The position numbers were made by a program, and so were the translations under genes. From Paracoccaceae bacterium (GTDB lineage Bacteria > Pseudomonadota > Alphaproteobacteria > Rhodobacterales > Rhodobacteraceae), in contig JAOTXT010000026.1 in NCBI GenBank assembly GCA_029862205.1, forward strand, positions 1-54,399: DNA of 54,399 nt. Direction: 5' to 3'. Shown one piece after another: positions 17,052-25,827 of this stretch; position 1 is the stretch's first letter, and each line of letters opens with the position of its first letter. The notes under the pieces are model-generated. The model searched no databases and was not told where the DNA came from. It worked only from the letters and a program-made list of their open reading frames with translations.

Positions 17052-17525
17052 TCAGGTCACGTCTAGAACCTCGGCCCCGGTGAGCGCGGCGAGCTCGTCC
17101 GGCGTCGATGGGAAAACCGCCCGGGGCGTGCCGGCGGCGGCCCAGATGGCCGTGTGATCGAACAGATCGCAGTCCATGATGACGCGCATGGGCGTGGCGT
17201 GACCCACGGGTGGCACGCCGCCGATTGCATAACTGGTGGTCGCGCGCACGAAATCCGAATCCGCGCGGGCCAGCCTGTCGCCCAGTTGCCGTCCTAGCCG
17301 CTTCTCGTGCACCCGGTTTGTGCCAGAGGTCAGCACCAACAGTCCCCCACCAGCCCCCGCCAAGCGGAAAATAAGCGATTTAACGATGGCACCCTGATCG
17401 CATCCGCAGGCGGCTGCGGCTTCTCCCGCGGTGCGGGTCGTCTCGGGCATCTCGCGGACGCGTGCCCCGCAGCCAAGCGCCGCGAGCGCATCCTGGACCC
17501 GCTGGGCGGCGGAAGGCAGCCTCAC
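17052..17525 (-). CDS. YbaK/EbsC-family aminoacyl-tRNA deacylase
   Basis: This 157-aa protein belongs to the YbaK/prolyl-tRNA-editing fold, whose members hydrolyse mischarged tRNAs such as Cys-tRNAPro. Family features are the early RTAGEAAAACGCDQGAIVKSLIF block with the conserved lysine (borders R-F), the GTNRVHEKRLGR region, and the glycine-rich SYAIGGVPPVGH loop. It has a GTG start overlapping the stop of the upstream TlpA-like gene (GTGA), showing translational coupling. The exact editing specificity cannot be read from sequence alone. Confidence 0.88.
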   Translation of the reverse strand: MRLPSAAQRVQDALAALGCGARVREMPETTRTAGEAAAACGCDQGAIVKSLIFRLAGAGGGLLVLTSGTNRVHEKRLGRQLGDRLARADSDFVRATTSYAIGGVPPVGHATPMRVIMDCDLFDHTAIWAAAGTPRAVFPSTPDELAALTGAEVLDVT

Positions 17526-18127
17526 GCGTGTTCTTTCGCCGTCATCTCGATGATCCGCTGGATCAGTGTGCGGGCATCCGGGCTGCTCCAGTCCGCATCT
17601 CCGTGCATTCGCGCGATTTCGCGGCCCTGGCGGTCCAGGATCAGGGTCACCGGCAGGCCCAGCACGCCTGCCTGGCGCGCCATGTCGCGGTGGCGATCAT
17701 GGTAGAGCTTGAGGTGCTCGACGCCGATTTCGTCGAAAAAACCCTGCGCCTTTTCGGCACCCGCCCGGTCGGTCGAGATCGCGACCACCTGGAAGTCCCC
17801 GCCGCTGAGTGAGCCCGACAACGCGTCGATGGACGGCATCTCGGCCCGGCAGGGCGGGCACCAGGTGGCCCAGAAATTCACCAGCACCACCTTGCCCGCG
17901 AAATCGCCGATCCCGACCGCGTTGCCATAGAGATCGACGAAGCGCGCCTCGATCCGGTCGCGCGGCGCGTCCAGGATCACCAGCTTGCGCATGTCGCCCT
18001 GGCGCATCTCGGAGAGCACCGTGCGGTCGTCGGCCGTCAGTTCACCCGCGGCGGCGGTGTTTGCAGTCAGCGCCATTGCGCCGTATAGCATGGCCGCGAA
18101 AATCGGGCTGAAACGCAAGGATCTCAT
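17522..18127 (-). CDS. TlpA/ResA-like periplasmic thioredoxin
   Basis: A periplasmic thiol-disulfide oxidoreductase. The thioredoxin fold carries the active site [15 protein letters not shown], a later [13 protein letters not shown] with the cis-proline, and the DFAGKVVLV strand of the TlpA/AhpC-TSA type. A signal peptide ([20 protein letters not shown] to AAAG) supports the start at 18127. An in-frame ATG at 18196 would overlap the divergent argH and is less likely. Length is 201 aa. Proteins of this family reduce apocytochrome c or copper-site cysteines; several cytochromes are encoded nearby, but the partner is unknown. Confidence 0.92.
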   Translation of the reverse strand: MRSLRFSPIFAAMLYGAMALTANTAAAGELTADDRTVLSEMRQGDMRKLVILDAPRDRIEARFVDLYGNAVGIGDFAGKVVLVNFWATWCPPCRAEMPSIDALSGSLSGGDFQVVAISTDRAGAEKAQGFFDEIGVEHLKLYHDRHRDMARQAGVLGLPVTLILDRQGREIARMHGDADWSSPDARTLIQRIIEMTAKEHA

Positions 18128-18160
18128 CCGGGGCTCCACCTGGCTGACGGGAACGAATGC

Positions 18161-19591
18161 ATGGCTGAAGATAGTCAATCCGGCGCCGGGGACCAAGAAT
18201 CGGATCGCCAGGACGCGAACACAATGTGGGGAGGCCGTTTTTCAGGCGGCCCCGCGGCGATCATGGCCGAGATCAACGCGTCGATCGGGTTCGACCGGCG
18301 TTTTGCCGCCCAGGATACCGATGGCAGCCGGGCTCATGCGGCCATGTTGGCGGCCCAGGGCATCATCAGCCAAGCCGATTTCGATGCGATCGATCAAGGC
18401 CTTGCCCAGATTGCCGACGAGATCGAGGAGGGCAAATTCCAGTTCTCCACCGCGCTCGAGGACATTCACATGAACGTGGAAGCGCGGCTCATCGAAATCG
18501 TGGGCGAGCCGGCTGGCCGGCTGCATACCGCGCGGTCGCGCAACGACCAAGTGGCAACCGATTTCCGGTTGTGGGTGCGCGAGCGGATCGACCAGACCGA
18601 CCAGGCACTGACTTCGCTGATGCGGTCGCTGGTCGATCAGGCCGCGGCGGGCGCGGATATCGTCATGCCGGGTTTCACCCATCTGCAATCCGCGCAGCCG
18701 GTGACCTGGGGCCATCATATGCTGGCCTATGTGGAAATGTTTGCCCGCGACCGGTCGCGGCTTAAGGATGCGCGCGCCCGGATGAACGAATGTCCCCTGG
18801 GGGCGGCGGCGCTGGCCGGGACCTCGTTCCCGATCGACCGCGAGATGACCGCCAATGCGCTTGGTTTCGACCGGCCGTCGGCGAATTCGCTCGACGCAGT
18901 CAGCGACCGGGACTTCGTTCTGGATTTCCTGGCCACGGCCACGATTTCCGCCATGCATCTGAGCCGGTTGGCCGAGGAGATCGTGATCTGGTGCTCGGCT
19001 CAATTCCGGTTCGTGACACTGACGGATGCCTTCACGACCGGCTCGTCGATCATGCCGCAAAAGCGCAACCCGGACGCGGCCGAGCTGGTGCGCGCCAAAG
19101 TGGGGCGGATCGCGGGCGCGCTGGTGGCGCTGGTCACGGTGATGAAGGGCCTGCCGCTGACCTATTCCAAGGATATGCAGGAGGACAAGGAACCGCTCTT
19201 CGACGCGGCCGACGCGCTGGCGCTGGCGATCGCGGCGATGGAGGGGATGGTACGCGACATGGCTCCCAACCGTGAGATCCTGCACGTCGCGGCCGGCAAT
19301 GGCTATGCCACTGCTACCGACCTGGCCGATTGGCTGGTCCGGGTGTTGGGGCTGCCGTTTCGCGACGCGCATCACGTGACCGGGCGGATCGTCGCCTTGG
19401 CCGAGCAGGCGGGCACGACCCTCGACGCCCTGCCGCTTGAGCGGATGCAGTCGGTCGAGCCCAGGATAACGGATGCGGTCTATGATGTACTGAGCGTCGA
19501 GGCCTCGGTGGCCAGCCGCACGAGCTATGGCGGCACCGCGCCGGAATGCGTCCGCGCTACGGCGGTGGCCTGGAAGGAGAGACTGGCATGA
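18161..19591 (+). CDS. argH: Argininosuccinate lyase
   Basis: ArgH cleaves argininosuccinate into arginine and fumarate, the last arginine-synthesis step. The [21 protein letters not shown]-terminal block, the [16 protein letters not shown] segment, the [19 protein letters not shown] region and the superfamily signature [15 protein letters not shown] are all present. Length is 476 aa if the ATG at 18161 is used. This adds 21 hydrophilic residues before MWGGRF; ATG 18224 is an alternative. The stop overlaps the tiny lipoprotein gene (ATGA). Confidence 0.97.
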   Translation: MAEDSQSGAGDQESDRQDANTMWGGRFSGGPAAIMAEINASIGFDRRFAAQDTDGSRAHAAMLAAQGIISQADFDAIDQGLAQIADEIEEGKFQFSTALEDIHMNVEARLIEIVGEPAGRLHTARSRNDQVATDFRLWVRERIDQTDQALTSLMRSLVDQAAAGADIVMPGFTHLQSAQPVTWGHHMLAYVEMFARDRSRLKDARARMNECPLGAAALAGTSFPIDREMTANALGFDRPSANSLDAVSDRDFVLDFLATATISAMHLSRLAEEIVIWCSAQFRFVTLTDAFTTGSSIMPQKRNPDAAELVRAKVGRIAGALVALVTVMKGLPLTYSKDMQEDKEPLFDAADALALAIAAMEGMVRDMAPNREILHVAAGNGYATATDLADWLVRVLGLPFRDAHHVTGRIVALAEQAGTTLDALPLERMQSVEPRITDAVYDVLSVEASVASRTSYGGTAPECVRATAVAWKERLA

Positions 19592-19716
19592 CGATCCTGC
19601 GTAGCGCCCTGATCGCAGCTTGTGGCGCGGTTCTTCTGCTTTCGGCCTGCGGGATCAAGGGCGACCCCAAGCGCCTGGAGTCAGAGGACAAGCAACAGCA
19701 ACAAAGCTCTGGATAA
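19588..19716 (+). CDS. lptM: LptM-like small outer-membrane lipoprotein (42 aa)
   Basis: A 42-codon gene overlaps the argH stop by four bases (ATGA). It encodes a short signal peptide ending in the lipobox LSAC, directly followed by GIKGDP, then a charged Gln-rich tail. The lipobox-Cys-G-x-K-G-(P/D) start is the hallmark of the LptM (YifL) family, whose E. coli member helps assemble the LPS translocon LptDE. In E. coli lptM sits beside dapF; here the neighbour is lysA, the next lysine-pathway gene, which supports the call. The assignment rests on motif and context only. Confidence 0.8.
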   Translation: MTILRSALIAACGAVLLLSACGIKGDPKRLESEDKQQQQSSG

Positions 19717-19730
19717 GGCCTGCGCCGCAG

Positions 19731-21005
19731 ATGGACCATTTCACCTATCGCGATGGCCTGCTCAATGCGGAGGAGGTGCCGATCCCGCTGATCGCCGAGT
19801 CCGTGGGGACGCCCTTCTATGTCTATTCAACCGCGACGCTCGAGCGGCATTACCGGGTCTTCGAAGAGGCACTGGAAGGCACCGACCATCTGATCGCCTA
19901 TTCGCTCAAGGCGAATGGGAACCTCGCGGTCGTCGCGACGCTGGCGCGGCTGGGCGCGGGCGCCGACGTGGTCTCGGGCGGCGAGCTGGCCCGGGCGCTG
20001 GCTGCAGGGGTGCCTGCGGACCGGATCGTCTTTTCGGGCGTCGGCAAGACCAGCGACGAGATGCGCGAGGCGCTGAGGGTCGGCATCCGCCAGTTCAATG
20101 TCGAAAGCGAGCCCGAGCTCGAGGCCCTCGACCAAGTGGCGCGTGCCATGGGCAAACGCGCGGCGGTTACCATACGAGTCAATCCTGACGTGGACGCACA
20201 GACCCACGAGAAAATCTCCACGGGCAAGGCCGAGAACAAATTCGGTGTGCCGATCTCGCGCGCCCGCCAGGTCTATGCCCATGCCGGCGCGCTCGAGGGG
20301 ATCGACATCGTCGGCGTCGATGTGCATATCGGCTCGCAATTGACGGATTTGGCGCCATACGAATCCGCCTTCACCAAGGTGGCCGAACTGACCGAGCTGC
20401 TGCGCGCCGATGGGCACGATATCCGCCGGCTCGACCTGGGCGGAGGTCTCGGCATCCCCTATCAGCGCTCGAACGCGGCGCCGCCGCTGCCGTTCGACTA
20501 CGGGGCGCTGATCAAGCGTACGGTCGGGCACCTGGACTGCGAGATCCAGATCGAGCCCGGGCGGCTGATTGCCGGGAATGCGGGGCTGCTGGTCTCGTCG
20601 GTCATCTACCGCAAGGAAGGCGAGGGGCGCGATTTCCTGGTCATCGACGCGGCGATGAACGATCTGATCCGCCCGGCCATGTACGACGCCTGGCACGATA
20701 TCGTGCCGGTGCGCGAGCCCGGATCTGACCAGCCGGTGGCGCCGGTCGATGTGGTCGGCCCGGTCTGCGAGACCGGCGATACCTTCGCCCGGACCCGGGA
20801 TTTGCCGCTGATGGAGGCGGGCGATCTGCTGGCCTTCCGCTCGGCCGGGGCCTACGGGGCGGTCATGTCATCGGAATACAATTCCCGGCCGCTGATCCCG
20901 GAGGTTCTAGTCAACGGCGCCGAGTTTGCCGTGATCCGCGAACGCCCCACATATGCAGAGATGTTGGCGCGTGATACTGTGCCCCAATGGCTGCACCGGC
21001 CGTGA
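19731..21005 (+). CDS. lysA: Diaminopimelate decarboxylase
   Basis: LysA decarboxylates meso-diaminopimelate to lysine with pyridoxal phosphate. The cofactor lysine is in AYSLKANGN. Other landmarks are the HIGSQ motif, the LGGGLGIPY loop, the EPGRLIAGNAG phosphate-binding segment, the substrate-site CETGDTFARTRDLP and the C-terminal YGAVMSSEYNSRP. ATG 19731 gives the standard 424-aa protein; upstream in-frame sequence overlaps lptM and is not typical. It is the third gene of the argH-lptM-lysA operon. Confidence 0.97.
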   Translation: MDHFTYRDGLLNAEEVPIPLIAESVGTPFYVYSTATLERHYRVFEEALEGTDHLIAYSLKANGNLAVVATLARLGAGADVVSGGELARALAAGVPADRIVFSGVGKTSDEMREALRVGIRQFNVESEPELEALDQVARAMGKRAAVTIRVNPDVDAQTHEKISTGKAENKFGVPISRARQVYAHAGALEGIDIVGVDVHIGSQLTDLAPYESAFTKVAELTELLRADGHDIRRLDLGGGLGIPYQRSNAAPPLPFDYGALIKRTVGHLDCEIQIEPGRLIAGNAGLLVSSVIYRKEGEGRDFLVIDAAMNDLIRPAMYDAWHDIVPVREPGSDQPVAPVDVVGPVCETGDTFARTRDLPLMEAGDLLAFRSAGAYGAVMSSEYNSRPLIPEVLVNGAEFAVIRERPTYAEMLARDTVPQWLHRP

Positions 21006-21048
21006 CGGTGCCCACGGGCATGGTTCGCGGCCTAAGCTGCGGGTAGAT

Positions 21049-23610
21049 ATGGCGAATTTCAACTTTACCGGGCAGAAAAGGGCGCTGGGAAAGGCGACCC
21101 GCCGGGCATTGCGGCTGAGCCGCCTGGCGATTCTGGCCGAGCGGCTGGTGCGCGCCCTGTGGCCCGCCTTCACGATTATTTGCTTCGCCGTGGCGATCGC
21201 GCTTTTCGGCGGCTATGCCGCGCTTGACGCCGCGGATCACCGGATCGCGATCTTGGCGACCGTCGCCCTGTTGACCCTGGCGCTGCTTTGGGGCGGGGTC
21301 CGCTTCCGGATGCCCGGCCGTGCTCAGGCGGCCGAGCGATTGGACGCGTCGGACAATTCGCTCCCCTTGGCGACCTTGGCCGACACCCTGGCCGCCGGCC
21401 GCGGGAAGGAAGCGACGCAGCGGGTCTGGGCCGAGCATCAGCGCCGGGCTGAACGGGCTGCGGCGGAACTGCGCGCCGGGCCGCCGGATCTGCGCCTGGC
21501 ACGCTTCGACCGCTGGGCGCTGCGCCTCTTCGGCCCGGTCACCGTGATCGCCGGGCTGATTGGCGCGGGCGGAACTTGGAGCGAGCGGCTGAGTACTCTT
21601 TTCAGCCCGCACGCCCCGGTCGCCGAGGCAGCGGGCGCCGAGGCGGTCCGCAATCCGGTGGCCGAGGCTTGGGCCATCCCGCCTGCCTATACGGGGTTGG
21701 ACACGGTCTACTTGAACAAGCTCGCCCGGCTCGATCAGGCGATCGAGCTGCCCCAGGGTTCCGAACTGATCCTGCGGGTCACCGATCTGGGCGAATTGCC
21801 CGGCCTGATCGGGGGCGGCCTGACCGGGTTCGAAGCCTTTACGGATTTCGGCGGTTCGCTGGCCGAGGCGCGCGGGGTTCTGCAGGAATCAGGACCGGTT
21901 CAGGTCACCGGAGGCGGCCAGATCCTCGGCGATTGGAACATCACGGTGATCCCCGATGCGCCGCCGCGGATCTCGATGACCGACGATCCGGGCGCGACCG
22001 TTGCCGGGGCACTCGAGGTGCGGTTCAAGGCGCTGGACGACTATGGCATCGACAGCGCCTGGGCCGAGATCGTGCCGCTCGGCGGGCTCAAGCCTGGCCG
22101 GGGGCTGGTCGAGGAGCCGATCACCTTCGCCCTGCCGCTGCCGATCTCCGGCCGGGCGTTGGAGGTCGAGGACGCGGCGGTGCACGACCTCGGTCCCCAC
22201 CCATGGACCGGCGCCTGGGTCGAGATGACGCTTTTCGCCGAGGACGGGGCTGGGCAGCGATCCGTGGCGGGCCCGGTGACGCTGCGTCTGCCCGGACGTT
22301 ATTTCACGAATGAATTGGCCCGCGCGCTGGTCGAGCAGCGCCGCGAATTGGCGATGGACTTCGAGCAGGGCTCACGCACGCTCGATGTGCTGCAATCGGT
22401 GACGCGGCGGCCGGAAGCGGTCTTCGAGGACAAACACGGCGCTTATCTGGGTGTGCGCACGGCTGTTCGCCGGTTGGCGGATGGCGTCGTCGCCGATCAG
22501 GTCTCGAAAAAGGCGGCCGAGGTGGCGGAATTTCTGTGGCTCGCCGCGCTTTCGCTGGAGGACGGCGACATGACCGACGCGCTTGAGCGGCTGCGTGCCG
22601 CCGAGGAAGCCCTGCGTCGGGCGCTGGAGAGCGGCACCGACGAGGATATCCGCCGCGCGATGGACGAGCTGCGCGCCGCGATGCAGGAATACATCCAGGA
22701 AATGATCCGCCAGGCGCTGGAGCAGGGGCTGCAGCAGGGCAACCAGAACAACCAGCAGGATGGCGGTCGGCAGATGAGCCAGCGCGACCTGGAGGAGCTG
22801 CTGGACGAATTGCAGCGCCGGGCGGAATCGGGCCTGCGCGACCAGGCGCGCGAGATGCTGTCCGAGCTCAGCCGGATGCTGCAGAACATGCAGCCCGGCA
22901 TGCAGCAGCATGGCGGCAGCGGCCAGCGCTCGCTGGAGGCGCTGCAGGAGATGATCCAGCAGCAGCGCGACCTGGCCGACCGCACGTTCGACCAGCTTCG
23001 TCGGCAACGCCGTGGTGGACAACAGGGCCAGCAGGGCCAACAGGGTCAGCCGCAACCCGGTGAAGGCGAAGGCGGCGAGCAAGGCCGGGGCGAGCGTCTG
23101 GCGCGCGGGGAAGATGGACGCCCCGGCAGCCTGGCCGCCGAGCAGGAGGCGCTGCGCCGGGCGCTCGAGGAATTGGCGCGCCAGTTAGAGGGCAATGGCG
23201 GTGACGAGATCGACCGAGCGCTGGAAGAGGCCGCCCGCGCCATGGGCGATGCGCGCGACGACCTGCAGGACCGTGCACCTGGTGAGGCGGTCGAAGACCA
23301 GATGGAGGCACTCGACCGGCTGAACGACGGCGCCCAGGCCCTGGCGGAAGCCCTGACCAACGGACAAGGTGACACGGCGAACGAAGGGCGCGGCCGGCGC
23401 GAGGGCCGTGCGAGCGATTTGGATGCCGACCCGTTCGACCGGCCCGCGGGCGCGTTCGGCGCGGTCGATGGGCGCGATACCGACGTGCCGGATCAATCGG
23501 TGCTGGACCGCGCGCGGCGCGTGCTCGAGGAGTTGCGGCGCCGTTCGGCGGAGACGGGCCGGCCGAGGCTGGAACTGGACTACCTCCAACGCCTTTTGGA
23601 GCAGTTCTAG
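21049..23610 (+). CDS. TIGR02302/DUF4175-family large membrane protein with Gln-rich region
   Basis: An 853-aa inner-membrane protein of a family restricted mainly to alphaproteobacteria. Two N-terminal helices (about residues 37-59 and 66-84) and a third near 162-180 anchor it. A beta-rich central region (about 200-430) follows. Then comes a long helical, charged and glutamine-rich region (about 548-700) containing a GQQGQQGQQGQ tandem tract, and a Glu/Arg-rich tail ending in ELDYLQRLLEQF. The start at 21049 (MANFNFTGQKRALG) follows the lysA stop by 43 bp. The function is not established; envelope or cell-wall roles have been suggested from its position next to lysA. Confidence 0.88.
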   Translation: MANFNFTGQKRALGKATRRALRLSRLAILAERLVRALWPAFTIICFAVAIALFGGYAALDAADHRIAILATVALLTLALLWGGVRFRMPGRAQAAERLDASDNSLPLATLADTLAAGRGKEATQRVWAEHQRRAERAAAELRAGPPDLRLARFDRWALRLFGPVTVIAGLIGAGGTWSERLSTLFSPHAPVAEAAGAEAVRNPVAEAWAIPPAYTGLDTVYLNKLARLDQAIELPQGSELILRVTDLGELPGLIGGGLTGFEAFTDFGGSLAEARGVLQESGPVQVTGGGQILGDWNITVIPDAPPRISMTDDPGATVAGALEVRFKALDDYGIDSAWAEIVPLGGLKPGRGLVEEPITFALPLPISGRALEVEDAAVHDLGPHPWTGAWVEMTLFAEDGAGQRSVAGPVTLRLPGRYFTNELARALVEQRRELAMDFEQGSRTLDVLQSVTRRPEAVFEDKHGAYLGVRTAVRRLADGVVADQVSKKAAEVAEFLWLAALSLEDGDMTDALERLRAAEEALRRALESGTDEDIRRAMDELRAAMQEYIQEMIRQALEQGLQQGNQNNQQDGGRQMSQRDLEELLDELQRRAESGLRDQAREMLSELSRMLQNMQPGMQQHGGSGQRSLEALQEMIQQQRDLADRTFDQLRRQRRGGQQGQQGQQGQPQPGEGEGGEQGRGERLARGEDGRPGSLAAEQEALRRALEELARQLEGNGGDEIDRALEEAARAMGDARDDLQDRAPGEAVEDQMEALDRLNDGAQALAEALTNGQGDTANEGRGRREGRASDLDADPFDRPAGAFGAVDGRDTDVPDQSVLDRARRVLEELRRRSAETGRPRLELDYLQRLLEQF

Positions 23611-23643
23611 TCCCCGATCCGGGGCGATCTTCGGAAACGAAAA

Positions 23644-23667
23644 ACCCCCGCGCAATTGCGCGGGGGT
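23644..23667. terminator. Intrinsic terminator, perfect 24-bp palindrome
   Basis: The sequence ACCCCCGCGCAA and its reverse complement meet without a loop at 23644-23667, followed by CTTTTCTT on the + strand and preceded by a run of A (minus-strand T). It lies between the convergent DUF4175 and zinc-ribbon genes and can stop transcription from both sides. Confidence 0.85.
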
Positions 23668-23704
23668 CTTTTCTTATCCCAAAGGCAAACGGGGGGCAGC
23701 GTGG

Positions 23705-24706
23705 CTATTGCTGCTGTTCCGCCCCTTCTTCATCCTTCATCTTGCCGATGCGCTCTTGAAGCCACGCGCGCAGCTCGACGGTCTTGGCGTTGAGGTCGAC
23801 CCGATAGCGATCGACCGCGACCACATACTCGTCCATTGCCGGGGCCATTCCCGGCGATGCGGCGACGATCTGAGGCTTCATGACATAGAGCCCCATCATT
23901 GTCAGCGCGATGACACCGACAAAGGTAAACCCAGTGATGAAGGCGCCGGATTTCTTGCGCCGCTCGCGCGCCTTTTGCATCCGCTTTGCACGCTTTTCGT
24001 GTAGCTTGCGCAGTTTCTGGGTGTCGTAGCCGGTCAGCGCCGCCTCGCCCTTCGCGGTCTTTCCGAGCTTGGTCAGATCGTCGATCCGGGATTTCAGCGT
24101 ATCGCTATCATCCTCGTCCTCGGAGCGCTTGCGCACGACCTGCGGCGTTTCCGGTTCCGGCTTGGGGGCCGATTCGGGCTCGGCCGCGGCGGCCGCGTCG
24201 GCGCCCTCCTTCAAGTCCGAAAGCATCTTGCGGATCGCATCCATCTGTTCCTCGCGGCCGCCAGAGGCGGGCGGGGGCGACGGTGCGCTCTCGGGCCCGC
24301 CGGCCGCGGCCAGCGCCGCTACGATCGAACGCCGATCTTCCTCGGTCTTCTCGTCTGCGGCCGGTGCCGGGGCGGCTTCCGCCTCGGCAGCGGCCTCGCT
24401 GACGGTCTCCTCGACCGCGGCGGCGACGGCGGCAGGCGCCTCGGCCGAAGGCGGCGGAGCAGCGGGTGGCTCGGACGCGGCAGCTTCCTGGGCTGCCGGC
24501 GCGGTTTCCGCGGCAACGGCCGCAGCGCCGGCTTCGGCACTGGCCTCGGGCACGGCTTCCTGCATCACCAGCGGTTCTTCGCCGTCGGCAAAGGCGCGCC
24601 ATTTATGCGCGCAGCTCGAACAGCTTACGTTACGTCCGTTGGGCCCAACGGATCCGTCCGGCAACTGATAACGGGCGTCGCACGACGGACATACAATCTC
24701 GATCAT
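23705..24706 (-). CDS. MJ0042-type zinc-ribbon membrane protein
   Basis: A 333-aa protein with an N-terminal zinc ribbon: Cys6, Cys9, Cys29 and Cys32 (CPSC and CSSC) followed by HKW, the MJ0042/zinc_ribbon_5 pattern. A long low-complexity Ala/Glu/Pro region (about 50-220) leads to a basic segment ([14 protein letters not shown]) and one transmembrane helix (about 255-277). The C-terminal 55 residues are probably periplasmic. A GGAGG ribbon of the ribosome-binding site lies at 24713-24717. In many alphaproteobacteria this gene is divergent from ftsE-ftsX. Here ftsEX are absent and plsC comes next. Role unknown; perhaps envelope or division regulation. Confidence 0.85.
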   Translation of the reverse strand: MIEIVCPSCDARYQLPDGSVGPNGRNVSCSSCAHKWRAFADGEEPLVMQEAVPEASAEAGAAAVAAETAPAAQEAAASEPPAAPPPSAEAPAAVAAAVEETVSEAAAEAEAAPAPAADEKTEEDRRSIVAALAAAGGPESAPSPPPASGGREEQMDAIRKMLSDLKEGADAAAAAEPESAPKPEPETPQVVRKRSEDEDDSDTLKSRIDDLTKLGKTAKGEAALTGYDTQKLRKLHEKRAKRMQKARERRKKSGAFITGFTFVGVIALTMMGLYVMKPQIVAASPGMAPAMDEYVVAVDRYRVDLNAKTVELRAWLQERIGKMKDEEGAEQQQ

Positions 24707-25038
24707 CTATTACCTCCAACCCCTTGGAGCCCCATGCTGCAGCCCATTATAATCTGCAAAAGGGTATTCTCCAAGCCGCATCCACCCGTTCCGGTTGTCA
24801 AAAGGCCGGAAATGTGCTGGTTCCGTCTTGGAACGCTACGCTCTGGTCCCTGATCGCAACGGACGTCGTCTGATGCCGCGCTTGACCCATCTCCGCGCCG
24901 GCCGGTCCGGCATCGCCGATAGAACACTAGCAATTGGGCCCCATCGCGGCAGCGGCCGGGTTTGCGGCTCACTGTGGCTCGATGGCAACAGCAAGCTCGG
25001 TGCCCGCGCGGCTCCAGATCCGCAGGCGTAGATCTCAG
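24707..25038. other. Gene-free 332-bp gap between zinc-ribbon gene and plsC
   Basis: No convincing gene is seen on either strand; the short open frames lack family resemblance and ribosome-binding sites. A small inverted repeat CTTGGAG/CTCCAAG lies at about 24724-24776. Base composition at the left end is AT-richer (24740-24785), suitable for promoters of the divergent zinc-ribbon and plsC genes. In related genomes ftsE and ftsX usually occupy this interval, so the gap may be a deletion scar (inference). Confidence 0.45.
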
Positions 25039-25767
25039 ATGCTGTTTTTGTGCTCGGTCGCCCAGAACCTGGTCACCTATGTCACGATGGCGGTCATGGG
25101 GATCGGCGGCGCGCCCTTCGTGTTGTGGCGCCGGGATTGGACGATCTGGTGGATGAAGCGCTACGTGGACGTGGTGCTGGGCTCGGCGCGGCTGCTCTGC
25201 GGCTTGCGCAGCGAGGTGCGTGGCCCAGTGCCCAGGGGGTCGGTCGTCGTCGCGGCGAAACACCAATCCCTGATGGATGTGCTGATCCTGTACCGCGCGC
25301 TGCCCGAGCCGCACTTTGTCATGAAGCGTGAACTGCTTTGGGCGCCGGTCTTCGGCCTCTATGCCCTGCGCAGCGGCTGCATCTGGGTCACCCGCGAGAA
25401 GCGAGGCCAGGGCAAGACGATGATGCGCCGGCTTGCACGCCAATACCGGGGCACGGGCCAGATCGTCATTTACCCACAGGGCACGCGGGTGCCGCCCGGC
25501 GAGAAGCGCCCCTACAAGCGGGGCGCCATCATGGCCTATGAGAGCTTCGGCCTGCCGATGGTGCTGGCGGCGACCAATGTGGGCTGGTTCTGGCCCAAGC
25601 ACAGCATGCTACGTCATCCTGGCACCGCCGTGATCGAGTTCCTGGAGACCCTGCCGCCCGGGATGCCGCGCGACCTGGCGAGCGCGCGGATGGAACAGGT
25701 GATCGAGGCGGAATCCGACCGCCTGAGCGCCGAGGCAGCCCGCGCGTTAGGGCGCGAGTCCACCTGA
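25039..25767 (+). CDS. plsC: 1-acyl-sn-glycerol-3-phosphate acyltransferase (PlsC-like)
   Basis: PlsC transfers an acyl chain to lysophosphatidic acid, forming phosphatidic acid at the inner membrane. The catalytic HX4D motif is AKHQSLMDVL, motif II lies in GCIWVTREKRGQG, and motif III is YPQGTRVPPGE; the helix MLFLCSVAQNLVTYVTMAVM anchors the N-terminus. ATG 25039 gives 242 aa in line with relatives. ATG 24982 is in frame and would add a basic 19-residue segment. Neither has a good Shine-Dalgarno, so the start is uncertain. Confidence 0.9.
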   Translation: MLFLCSVAQNLVTYVTMAVMGIGGAPFVLWRRDWTIWWMKRYVDVVLGSARLLCGLRSEVRGPVPRGSVVVAAKHQSLMDVLILYRALPEPHFVMKRELLWAPVFGLYALRSGCIWVTREKRGQGKTMMRRLARQYRGTGQIVIYPQGTRVPPGEKRPYKRGAIMAYESFGLPMVLAATNVGWFWPKHSMLRHPGTAVIEFLETLPPGMPRDLASARMEQVIEAESDRLSAEAARALGREST

Positions 25768-25827
25768 CCCCTTGCCATCATGCGCCGGATGGGGCGCAAT
25801 CGGCTGGCTTGAATCGGGGGGTATTTC

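Noticed and set aside
24466-24873. Plus-strand frame (135 codons) in and after the zinc-ribbon gene
   Set aside because: It is mostly antisense to the Ala-rich part of the zinc-ribbon gene and lacks a ribosome-binding site or known motif.
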